A stretch of 64,000 nucleotides of DNA from Ascarosepion bandense. Taxonomy: Eukaryota; Mollusca; Cephalopoda; Sepiida; Sepiidae. Positions within the stretch are counted from its first letter, which is position 1; every line of letters begins with the position of its first letter. The position numbers were made by a program, and so were the translations under genes. Shown here piece by piece: positions 11,301 through 24,549 of this stretch. Location of the stretch: the NCBI GenBank assembly GCA_037127315.1, contig JBBBDQ010000913.1, forward strand, positions 6,337,501 through 6,401,500, given 5' to 3'. The notes beneath the pieces were generated by a model. It was not told the DNA's origin. It saw nothing but the letters and a program-made list of their open reading frames with translations, and did not search any database.

Positions 11301-13463
11301 TTTTTTAATATACAGTTCTCTCCAAAAGTATTCAAATGGCAAGGCCAATTCATTTGTTTCCGTTATCCACTGAAGATGTTCAGGTTTAAGATCAAAAGAT
11401 GAATATGAGACAAGAATTCGGAATTTCAGCTTTTATTTCCTGGTATTTACATTTAGATGTGTTAAACAGCTTAGGACATATTACTTTTTCAGATCACCCA
11501 ATTTTTAGGTGAGCAAAAGTAAAGGAACAAATAATCTTAAAGTAAATAAGATTTAATATTTGGTTGCATAATCATTGCTTCCAATAACTGCATCAAGCCT
11601 GCAACCTATTGACATTACCAAATTGTTGCATTCTTCCTTTGTGATGCTTTTCCAAAATTTTAACATCTTTTAGTTCTTGTTTGTTTCCAGGGGTTTCTTC
11701 CTTCAGATTCGATTTACAGCCATATTATGTTGAATACACCAGTTCTCGCTCGATCACCAAAATTAAGCAACGTTGAGCTTGATCAGTACTTAGATGGGTG
11801 ACCGCTTGGGAATACCAGGTGCTGTAAGCATTTAGTGATGGATGTGCATTGTGGTGCAGTGGATATCAGCTCGGAAAGAGAAATTGGTGACCTGGGTTTG
11901 AATTCCATTTGAATACCCTGCACTCACTTAAGCACTGGTACCCTTGGGAAAGGTATTAATCCATCCCTTCTCCAAAGTTATTGGTTAAATAACAAGGGTA
12001 GGACTTGGAGACCCTGCCCTTAAAAACAAATCCCAATGAATCTTGATACTCAAAAAGAAAAAAGTATTACTAGACACAAAACTTATATAAAAACAACAAT
12101 AAATTGTTGAAAGAAAAAGGTATTACCAGCAATAAATAAATAAAATTTAGTTAGCAATAAATGACCCACTGAGGTTGATATACCATAAAAACAAAACAGC
12201 CAACAACCTTCAGATTCCTTTTTTCTACTCTATTAAGTTAAGGTTCATTCATTGACTTGGCCAGTCTAAAACTGTGCACTTTTCCCCTAATGAAGTTCTT
12301 TGTTGTGTTGGCACTGTGTTTTAAATCATTGTCCTGCTGCATGATAAAATTCCTCCCAATTTGTTAGAATGTATTTCTCTCTAAACTGGCAGATAAAATG
12401 TTTCAGTAGACTTTTGAATTCATTCTACTGCTACCATCATGAGCTATATTATCACTAAATATGAATGAGCCTGTTTCAGAAAAAGGCTATGTAAGCCCAA
12501 GACAAGACACTGCCATGCAGCTCAAAAAATTCACTCTGATCGTTCTGATAAGAAAAGAACTCCTGAATTTGTTGGATATGGCCTCAGACTCAAAACAGAA
12601 GACTACATCAAATACCTTGAGAAGGTACGGCTGCCCTGGGTCAAGTGGGTGGCTGTTGGTAGATCCTATCTCTGGCAATAGGACTCTGCACCATGCCACA
12701 CAAACAGGAAAACCCAGTCATGGATGTTAGACAATTTCTTTGACTACATCAACTCTTACATCTGACCACCTAAATTCCTAGACTGCAAGCCCTTTGATTA
12801 TTATGTGCAAGGAACAGTTGAACAACAGACCAACAAAACTCCTTTAACACCAAAGATGAACTGAAGGCAAAGATTATGGCAGAATTCACCAACTTAAGCA
12901 AGGAGACCATCCAAAAGTGTTGCAGGAGTTTCTGAAGCCATCTGGAGGCTGTGGTGAGAGCCAATGTTGATTTTATTGAATAAGTTTACTCTTTATTAAT
13001 AAAAGATATTTCTATGCAATTTTGGTAAGCATATGCTAAAATGAGATGTTGCTGTTATTTTCATATTTGTATAACTAGCAGTATAGCCCGGCGTTGGTCG
13101 GGTGTAATGAAAGCTTTAAAACTAATCCTTGGTCCTGGAGCTCAGACTCTTTGGATGTTGGCACAAAATACTAAAAAGCAATAGTTGTTTCCAGTTAAAG
13201 CGAAACCGTAGACTGAAAGAAAAATGAATGAATGTAAGTCAAATTTTGATTTCCTGGTATCGATATCAAATAAGTTTTTTTTGTCGTAAACTGAATTTTG
13301 AAAGTTAAATAAGTCCTCTGAGTAAATGGTATCATGGCTGAGACTAAGAACTACAATTATACCTACTTAGAGCCAAACCCAAAGCAAAAACTAAAATAAA
13401 AGGGCTGAAAAAATACAGACATACAGGCAGATAAACAGGTACACACACAAACATCTTGCCTTT

Positions 13464-13503
<40 letters not shown>

Positions 13504-13766
13504 TTATCGATTTTCTGCAGTATTGTAAGAACTGCAACCTTGAAACTTCTGAATATCGTTTCTAATGTCTTTGTCTATGAGAGTATCAAATTTGATTAAA
13601 ATCAGACTACTCCTTCTATAACCCGATTTTTTCGATTATCGATTTTCGATATTTATCGGAAGTACATCGACACAAAACCTAGCTAAGAACACTTGCAGAT
13701 GCTTATAGTACAACTGTGTAAATTTTCAAGAAAATCAGTTCAGCCATTTCGAAGTCTATAGGTAAT

Positions 13767-13806
<40 letters not shown>

Positions 13807-16800
13807 CCATTTATAAATAAGTTTAAATTAAATTAAATTAGATTTAGATAGATTTAGATTAGATTAGATTTAGATAGATTTAGACGACAATTTATCCATC
13901 GCACCCTGTCTATTCCTTCACATTTCCTTAAATAATCAAACATTCAGTGATCAATTTATGTAATTCTGATCAGATACCTTTTACATAAAATGATCATCGT
14001 ATGTATCTGAAATATGAATTAAATCCAAGGAAACGAACAAATAAGGAAAACGTTTATAAATCTGACTTCCCTCTTTTTATTTTAACTTCAGTGTCCTCAT
14101 TCCACTAAACATTTTTTTACCAGAGCTCATATTGCAATTTTTGGCACTAATGATTTTCTCTGGCATTCCGTATTACTGGTTCCCATATTGTGTTCATCTC
14201 TATGCTTGGTCGGCTTAGATTTTTGTAGCCTAGCATATATGCTGATTCCTTAAGTTTACGTACTTTCCAATGGCATTCTCTATCTATTATTTCAACTTCA
14301 TTCCATAGGGAGTGGTAGTTCCCTTTCTCCATATGTGGTCAGCTACGCCTGATTTTTCTATCTCCTCACCCCTCGTGTTGCGGCCTTGCAATGTTCTCAT
14401 AGCCTTACCTTACCTAAGAGAGTGGCCTGTTTCTCCTTTTCATTTCTTTCAACAGCTACATGAATCCAAAAAAGAAATATTGAAATGTGTTAAATTTATA
14501 AAGGTTTTCCTACTTGTTCCTTTATTTGATCATCATTTGTAAAAATTATCCTGTCAATACAAAATAATTGAAGTAAATTATCATATGAATTTAAGAAAAA
14601 TAAAAATAAAAGGATAATGTTATAAAAGCAGTACTCACTGCAAATTGGCCTGTGCCTCCAGCAGCAGCTGAAAGCAAAAAAACATAAATCATATTTCAAT
14701 TTTAAGATATAGTCATTCTGATTATCATAAGGACTTAACTTGCATAAAGAGAATGAAACAAAACTTAACTTGCATGAGAGAATGAAACAAAAAGTACTCT
14801 CAATGAGGGGAAAAAGAAAAGACAAGAAATATTTTGATAAAATTCTTTGTATTACCAATATAGAGGATCAAAGCAGAATGTCTCTTTATGGATGAGGGAA
14901 GTGTCCTGGAGAATGGGAAGAGTCAGTAGAACTTAGAGTGTGGCTTTGGCTGACTGAGTCTCATGAGTGGCGTTCTTAAAAGCAGATGGGTTGGAGCATG
15001 ACTCAGATATTTTTTACATGCCTTTGGCAAAGTTTTCACTTGGCTCCTTTTATATTGTATTTTTTTTTTGTTTTGTTTTGTGAACCAGATGCTCAAAGTC
15101 CCTCGCAGAGAGTAACTTTTTTATTTTTAGTTTTGCTTTCTTAGCATTCAGGTCTGGCCAAAAGATTTTGTTGTCAAGTTAATCAGAAAGAGATCTAGTT
15201 TGAAGCAAAGTATAACATTGGGCTGAAGACTTTTAAAAGTATACAAATGTAGAAACTAGCTAAAGTAATACCTCTTAAGTAAATTATACTGTCTCTCAAT
15301 GTCAGAGGCATGTGTTTGTGGTATAAATGTAAAGGGTGAGCCTTTCCACCACTGATCTTCATCAATTACCTCACTTTATTAAATAAAAGGTTCAATATCT
15401 GTCTATTTTAGAAATGAGGTATTGTAACTATTTACACTATTTACATTGTTCGGATTGTTGTCCTCATTTTTGTCATATTCACAATGTTTCTGCTGTTGTA
15501 CGCTCCAGTCTTCTTCAGGTGATATATGCTGGAATTTCAAACTGAACCCTTTATTTTGTCCACTGGGGTAAATTGTTCTACTTCTACATGCCATGCCTTT
15601 TCTGGATATCTCAATTTCAGTTATTTTTCTTTAGTAAATAGAGTTTTGGCTCACTTCTGCTGTGGACAGGTATTGAACTCACAACTCTTTTGGGTCAAGT
15701 CACTGGATTATTTCAACTTAGCCTTTCATTCACTGTGCCATGTGTCCTTGGGTGCACTGTATAGCTTACCAAAAAGGACACAAACCAATCAAGCCCATTA
15801 TATCCAGAATCAACAGCACCCACCCACCCACCCTCGCCCCACACATTTTCTAAAGTTATTACAAAATCCTAACTCCGTTCTTAGTTGTCAGAGTTGTCGG
15901 GACCGGATAAAAGTTATCTTATATACGGATTTCTCTTATATCCGGGTTTGGTCTATTTTATTACATTACCACAGGCTCTAATTTGGGACCATATAAAATC
16001 TCTCTAATATCCGGGTTTCTCTTATATCTGGATCTCTTATATCCGAGTTATACTGCAGATAAAAGATGGCAATTGACATTGCATTTAAACTTTTGGGAAT
16101 TGCAGGTATCAAGGAAGCAAACAAATGGAAGTGTGTTCCACCAACAGGAAGTAAGAGAAAAGAAACTGTTAAAGTAGAAAAGGCCATTACATTTAACTAT
16201 TTGGACAGTAAATGGGTAGGATCTGATGCCAATCAAGTAGCCTAAGTAAATACATGTAGTCAGAGTACAAGGAAAAAAAACTGATAGGAGCAGTTGCCAT
16301 GAAAATACTTGTAGAAAAAAAACTTAATCCAGAGAATATGAAACGGAAATACGGAAAACAAGGTTATGGCTAGCTTAGACATCAAATCACTCTAGTTCCT
16401 GGGTATGACGTTAAACTGCATCCAGCAGCAAGGCCTCTGATTGGGAGGTTGTGAGGAGCATGAAACCACCTCTTAATTGCTGTTGTTCCCAGGTCCACCC
16501 TGACCCAGAGTGGTAGCACCTGCTAGGGTCCCAGCTATAGGTAAATAGTTAACCCCCAAACCGAGGTCAAAGTGCTATGAAGGTATTTACCAACAAAACA
16601 TTTCTGAATGAAAAATATTACCAACAAAACATTTTTGAATGAAAAATATATTACTAACAAAACATTTTTTAATGAAAAATATATTGTCAACAAAACATTT
16701 TTGAATAAAAAATATATTACCAACAAAACTTTTTGAATCCCCAAAAAAATATAAACAAACAAAAACAATAAAACAAATAAACTAATTAAAATGATTTTCA

Positions 16801-19800
16801 GCATTAAATGACCTAATAAAAGTTGATATGCTGGTTAAATGAACCAACCAACCAACCAACCAACTATACACAAATATACTCGTCACAAAGTGACTCTGAA
16901 GAGTAGGGAGCTGGTTAATGTTCCTTTAAATCGGCCTTGTGTCAGACTTGACTGAACTCCCTACAGCTTACAAGTTTTATGTGTAGTTATAACCATCATC
17001 ATCAGGTTTTCATTAGAAGGTTGGAAGTCAGTTGGAATGTATGGATTAGTGTAGCAGAGCGGAACAATAAAATATACATTTTAAATATTAAAATAGAAAT
17101 TTATTAAAAGGAGGAATAACATAAGTTGTAGAAGTTAATGTTCAATTAGAAACATTATTAAGAGGTTAAGGGTAGAGTTCGTACAAAATAATCGTAGTAT
17201 TATTTGAGATAAGGAGAAATAAGAAGGAGATTAGTAGTAAGAGATAAGGAGAAGAGGACAATGTCCAAGTCGCTAGGAATTAAAGCTACATTTTTAGTTG
17301 TTTAGTCTCACGGCTCCCATCTCTCTCTGACTGACTGACATTGATGAAGTCCTTTTATTTTCTAGATTTTTCACACTTACATGCGAAGTCCTTTTGGTCT
17401 TGCAAGTCACTCCCATTCATCAAAAATCATTTTAACACCTACTTGCAAAATCTGATTTCTACTTTTTCTTTAAGCAGATGGTCAATTCTTTTTCTATTTT
17501 GGAAAACCAGAAATTCACATGTGAATTTTTGTAAAAGTGAAGAAGAGAGTTGATTTTATTTGGTCTGGTTGTTTTGTTTTTATGGCATATCAACCTCGGC
17601 AGGTCATTTATTGCCAACTAAATTTTTATTTATTTATTGCTGGTAATACCTTTTTCTTTCAACAATTTATTGTTGTTTTTTATATAAGTTTTATGTCTAG
17701 TAATACTTTTTTCTTTTCTAGTATCAAGATTCATTGGGATTTGTTTTTAAGGGCAGGGTCTCCAAGTCCTACCCTGTTATTTAACCCATAACTAGAGGGA
17801 ATGGACGGATTAATACCTTTCATAAGGCTAAAAGTGCTTAAGTGAATGCAGGGTGTTCAACTGGAATTCAAACCCAGCTCACCGATTTCTCTTTCTGAGC
17901 CGATATCCACTGCACCACAACACACATATGTCACTAAACGCTTACAGCACCTGGTATTCCCAAGTGGTCACCCATCCAAGTACTGACCAGGCTCAACGTT
18001 GCTTAACTTCGGTGATCGAGTGAGAACCGGTGTATTCAATGTGATATGGCCGTAAGCACGCACATCCGTCACTAAACGCTTACAGCACCTGGTATTCCCA
18101 AGCGTTCATCCATCCAAGTACTGACCAGGCTCAACGTTGCTTAACTTTGGTGATCGAGCAAGAACCAGTGTATTCAACGTGATATGGCTGTAAGCCAAGT
18201 TGATTTTAATTCATTTCTTATCTGCCACAATTCATCATATTCAGAAATCAATACATACATAAAATTATTGTTTCTTCTCTTTTAATAAAAATTTCTATAA
18301 GCAAAACAATTCAGCTTACCTATGTGGTGTCCTTGCTTGTCTTTTCTTAGAATTTTTAGAATACAGTTCATTTAAATAAATCACATCTAAAAGCTCTATT
18401 ATCTAAGATACATAGATGACGTTCTTTTAATTTATACTCATAAAATAAATCTATTACACATAATAAAGAAACTTAATAAAGTTGAACCTACCATCAAATT
18501 CTCGTGTGAATTTTAAATAGACAAAGTTTTTTTCAGTTGCCATGAAAATACCTGTAGAAAAGACTTAATCCAGAGAATACGAAACGGAACTATGGTAAAC
18601 AAGGTTATGGCTAGCTTAGACATCAAATCACTCTACAAAATGCCTCAACATATTGAGAAACCCCCTCGAAAAATCCAAAGAAAAGTTTCCTCTACCTGTA
18701 CATAAAGTTATAAAATTATTTAAACTAACCACTGTTTCTTCTCATTTAATAAAAATGTCTATAGGCAAAAATTCCATGTTGTGTCCTTGCTTGTCTTTTC
18801 TTAGAATATTTAGAATCCAGTTCATTTAAACAAATCGCATCTAAAAGCTCTATTATGAAGTTTTTTTAATCTATTCTGATAATATAAATTTATTAGATAA
18901 AATAAAGAAATTTAATAAAGTTGAACCTACCATCAAATTCTCATGTGAATTTGAAATAGACAAATCTACATTTCCTCAAGATCTTATATGGTGATTTTCT
19001 AAGCACAGCTTAGATGTTGCACAAAGCTGAAATTATGGTGTACCCAGTGAGGTTCGAGCTCACTACTCAATTGTAATTGTAAAGACAAGCTTACTAGCCA
19101 TTACACCTGTGAAGGTACTGAGACAACATTATATGTAACACACTATTTACATTGTTCACACTGTTGTCCTCATTAGTATTGCCATGTTTACGACATTTCA
19201 GCTGTTGTACATCAAGTATAGAAATGAATACAATATTGGAAACAGTAATACAGTGCTAGAGAAAATCATTAGCTTCAAAGATTCCAATATGAGCACTGGT
19301 AAAAAAAATCTTTACTGAGACATTAGGTCTATAAGTCCCCAAAATTCATACGCTGATGTCCTCAAGGACACATGGCCTAGTGGATAAAAGTGTTGGTTAG
19401 TTCCAGTGACTTGACCCAAAGACTTGAGTTTAATACGTAGATACAACAGTAGTGAACAAATAACTTACGGAATTGAGATAACTACATGGCATCCAGAAGT
19501 GGCATTGCACAGGGAATGAGAATGCTATGAAATAAAGGGTTTGGTTCAAAATTCCTAGCAGATGGAAAAGGCTAACATTCCTAGGAAACCTGAGTGTACA
19601 AAACATTATGAACATAGCAATAAAGATGAGGACAACAGTACGAACAATGTAAATACTACCTCATCACAGAAGTATAATAGACAATGCGTACAACAGCCAA
19701 AACGTCATGAACATGGCAATAAAGATGAGAACAATAGTCCAAACAATAGAAATAATGTAAATACTACCTTGTCTTAGAAGTATAATAGACATAGCGTACA

Positions 19801-22800
19801 AAAGCCAAAACATTGTAAACATGGCAATAAAGAGAAGGACAACAGTCCAAACAATGTAAATAATGTAAATACTACCTCATCTCGGAAGTATAATAGACAA
19901 TGCATACAATGGCTGAAACATTGTGAATATGGCAATAAAGATGAGGACAATAGTCCAAACAATAGAAATAATGTAAATACTATCTCATCTCAGGAGTATA
20001 ATAGATAATATGTACAGAAACCGAAACATCGTAAACATAACAGTAAAGATGAGGACAACAGTACGAACAATGTAAATAATGAAAATACTACCTCGCCTCA
20101 GAAGTATTATAGACATAGCATACAAAGGCCAAAACATCATGAATATGGCAATAAAGATGAGGACAACAGTCAGAACAATGTAAATAATGTAAATAGTACC
20201 TCATCTGAGAAGTAGAGATAAATATTAATATGTAACAATATCAAATTAAACTTTAAAGTTTATTGTAAGACCCACTCACAGAAAAGATCTACTGACATCA
20301 CATTCATAAAATCAAATTAATATTTGTCATAGAACTTACGACCTATCACGTTGAATACACCGATTCTCACTCGCTTGGGAATACCAGGTGCTGTAAGCGT
20401 ATAGTGACGGATGTGCATTGTGGTGCAGTGGATATTGGCTCGGAAAGAAAAATTGATGAGCCGAGTTCAAATTCCAGTTGAATACCCTGCATTCACTTAA
20501 GCACTTTTAGCCTTACGAAAGGTATTAATCCATCCCTTCCCTCCAGTTATGGATTAAATAACAAGGGTAGGACTTGGGGACCCAGCTTTTAAAAACAAAT
20601 CCCAATGAATCTTGATACTCGAAAAGAAAAATGTTGTAAAAAATAAAATAACCTTACCCCAAAAAATCATTGGTTATGACCTTAAATGATCCCATAAGGA
20701 TTGATAGGTCATTAAACCTCGAAACAAACAAACAAACTTAAGTGAAGAAGAGAAATATATTGAAAAAACATTTAAACTTCTTCCTTACCCATATCATTTC
20801 GTCCTCAACACCAGAAAACGAGCTTACAAAATCTTCAAATTAAAAACACAAATAGCACTTCTAATAAAAACAACACAAAATTCATAATCCTAAACTCAAA
20901 CATTTTTTAATCCTTTCACCCTAAGCAAGGTGGGACCGCCACTAGTGTTTAGAGGGTTACAGAGAATGAAAAGACTGAGTACAGTGGGTAGTGAAGTAAA
21001 GATAAAAGATGAATGGGATTTAAGAAGATGGCAATTGACGATGTGTTTAAATTTTCAGAGATTGTAATTATCAGAGTGCATTGTGGCGCAGTGGATATCG
21101 ACTCGGAACGAGAAATCAGGGAACCGAGTTCGAATTACAGTTGAATTCGTTGCATTCACTTACACGCAAATACCCTTGGGAAAGGTATTAATCTGTCTCT
21201 TCCCTCCAGTTATGGGCTAAATAATAGGACAGATTGGGTTCTATAGCCTTGGTCGGCAACCAGTCTACCGCAGAAAGCAATGGCAACCTACTGCGGAATA
21301 ATCATCTGCCCAGTCAGTCATGTCTCTTTCGAGACATGATTGCCCAAGCGTGTATCGTGCATGGCACTTAACTGACTGACTGAATTATCAGAGAAGCAAG
21401 TAAACAATAGGGAATTCCACAGGCAGGAAATGCAAGAAAAGAAACTGATGGAGTATTGTTTGTTTGTTTGTTTGTTTGTTTGTTCCTGTTTAACGTTCTA
21501 TCAACATCTAAAGGGTCATTTAAGGCCAGAAACATATTTTTGTTTTAAATCCCAGTTGTTGGTAACATTTTTCATTCAAAAACGTTTTGTTGGTAAATAC
21601 TTTCATAGTATTTTGATCCCGGTTTGGGGGTTAACTATTTACCTATAGCTGGGACCCTAACAGGTGCTACCACCCTGGGTCAGGGTGGACCTGGGGACAA
21701 CAGCAATTAAGAGGTGGTTCCACACTCCTTACAACCTCCCAACCAGAGGCCTTACTGCCAGATGCAGTTTACCATCATACCCAGGAACTGATGGAGTAGA
21801 AGTGGCATTTAACTATTTACAATGGTAAAATGGTGGCACCTAGATGCCAATCTAGACGCACCCTTACATTTGTAGTGGGATAGGAAATTAAGAATTAAAA
21901 TCAACTCTCTTCACTTTTTACAAAAATTCACAATGATGTATGAAATCCTGGTTTTTCTCGAATAGAAAAAAGATTGACCATGTGCTTAAAGAAAAAATCA
22001 AAACCAGATTTCACAGGTAAGTGTTAAATTGATTTTTGACCAATGGGAGTGACTTGCAAGACTTGGAGAATTAGCAACCCAGTGCGAAATTTAAAAAGGT
22101 CTATATAAATGACTTCAGCATCAGTCAAGACAGTCACACATGGAAGCAGCATAGACAACAAGCTAAAATGTAACGGGAGATGCTTTAAGCAAACCGGACA
22201 TTTGTCCTCTTTCTCTTTCCTTCTCGTGTGCTGATTCATTTTACTTCTTCTTCTCTATCCAAAAACATTCCTACCAAACAAACACATACATACGTACGTA
22301 CGCATATACTTTTTCAACACTTACTACTATGAACATTTTCTACAAACCTTGATATCTTTAACTTTCTCATTGAACATTAACGTCTATGAATTCTTGTTAT
22401 TCTTTCCTTTTAATAAATTTCTATTTTAAAATGTATAGTTTTATTCTTACACAATTCCACACATTCCAACCTGCCAACAACCAACCTTCTGATGATAATT
22501 CTGGATAAAACTTGTAAGCTGTAGGGAGTTTGGTTATGTCTGACACAAGGCCGAATCAAAGAGGCTCCCCTATATCTTCAAATTCTCATAGTCAGGGCAC
22601 CAGGAAAAAAAAAATTAAATCTTAAATATTTGTAGAAAAACAGAGGGAAGCAACATCATGTTGGTGATAAAGTGACTGAAGTCGAGATGAATGACAAGTC
22701 AGATTCTTCTTTAGATATTTTCAAGAACCACAAGATGAATAGCGGGACCATCCAACTAGATATGGCAACTGTATTTAATGCACAGACAAAATTTGGATAA

Positions 22801-23763
22801 TGGATTCTGATGAGAACAAACTTTCTGGCCTGACACAGTAACCCAACCTTCCTAGCAGTAGATACGACCATGTCCGAGACAATGTGAAAAAGGTTTATAT
22901 AAGAGAGACATCAGTCAGTTAGTTAAGTGCCATACATGATACACGCTTGGGCGATCATGTCTCGAAAGAGACATGACTGACTGGGCAGAAGGTTATCCTG
23001 CAGTAGGTTGCCATTGCTTTCTGCGGTAGACTGGTTGCCGACCAAGGCTATAGAACCCAGTCTGTCCTGCTATTTAACCCATAACTGGAAGGAAGAGACA
23101 GATTAATACCTTTCCCAAGGGTATTTGCGCGAAAGTAAAAATAAAAAGATATATGATTTATTTGAACATTATTTTTGTTTTTTATCTATACTCATATTTA
23201 AGTAGATATTCTGTTTTTAATTAAACAGTATTATATATTTATATCTACTGGCCTGATTATTTATGATAAATTATTATGAAAACTTTGTTATATAGGCTTG
23301 ATTAAAACCTCGTTTAGACTGATGGTCATTTGTGGTCGAGAGGTCTAAGATGTGCCAGATCACATTGCAGCTTCCCCTATGTGGATAGGGGTAACAAGTT
23401 CAAATCCTGCCGAATGACACACATTTTCGTAATAAAAATTTATTGTAAATAATCAGGCCAGTAGATATAAATATATAATACTGTTTCATTAAAAACAGAA
23501 TATCTACTTAAATACGAGTATCGATAAAAAATAATGTTCAAACAATTCATTTCAAATTGTCGGTTGTTTATAACCAAGTTTCGTTAAAATTCGTTGATTT
23601 CCGTAACATGATGATTATCGTAAATAATCAGGCCGGTAGATATAAATATATAATACTGTTTCATTAAAAACAGAATATCTACTTAAATACGAGTATCGAT
23701 AAAAAATAATGTTCAAACAATTCATTTCAAATTGTCGGTTGTTAATCATTTCTTTAATCTTCG

Positions 23764-23802
<39 letters not shown>

Positions 23803-24165
23803 TTAGAATTTATAACAAATATGCTATAATATCACTACAAAAGTAGTCATTTTGTTTTGACAATATCGATGTCTTATCAAGTGGTGAATTCAATTACAAG
23901 TTTTAAAACGTTAAAAGAGTAGCTAAACCCACTTAATCAGGGAGGTGTTGTTACAAAGACAGGATGGACCAATCAAAACAAAGCAATCTCTGATCAGAAG
24001 AATACAAGAACAGGCACAAAGGTTCATTTGTTATGGACTTTAAAAAAAATATTTGAGTAAAATAGAGATTAGCATATGTAACTGTATATAGTGTTTCTTT
24101 GGATACGGAATATTATTCCATCCATACCTACCCTATACTTGGCATATATATATATATATATATAG

Positions 24166-24213
<48 letters not shown>

Positions 24214-24499
24214 TTATCCAAGTGATTAAGAAACGATGAAAAAATTAACAACTTTCAAAACATTAATTTAAAACAGTGCTCAATATAAAATAGAGCTATG
24301 AATATTTATAATAAATTATAGTTTAGAACATGTACAAATTATCATCTACTATCAACCCCATCTACCTATCATATGCAATTCACCAATATAAGATAAAAAA
24401 TTTCCATTTTCTTTTCACACTACCTGATGAGACATTGTCCTTTCAATGTCAAAACAAAATGTATACTTTGTAGTAGATGATAATTTGTACATGTTCTAA

Positions 24500-24549
<50 letters not shown>

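Noticed and set aside
12487..12699. Minus-strand 70-codon ORF
   Set aside because: It is the antisense of the mariner transposase fragment, which explains the sequence better on the plus strand.
17938..18058. Functional 5S rRNA gene
   Set aside because: The sequence is 5S-like over its length, but it continues into SINE body and lies inside a target-site duplication. It is a SINE head, not an rRNA locus, and there is no tandem 5S cluster spacing or terminator.
19562..19777. Small Asn-rich protein gene
   Set aside because: It lies in the 108-bp tandem array derived from a SINE tail.
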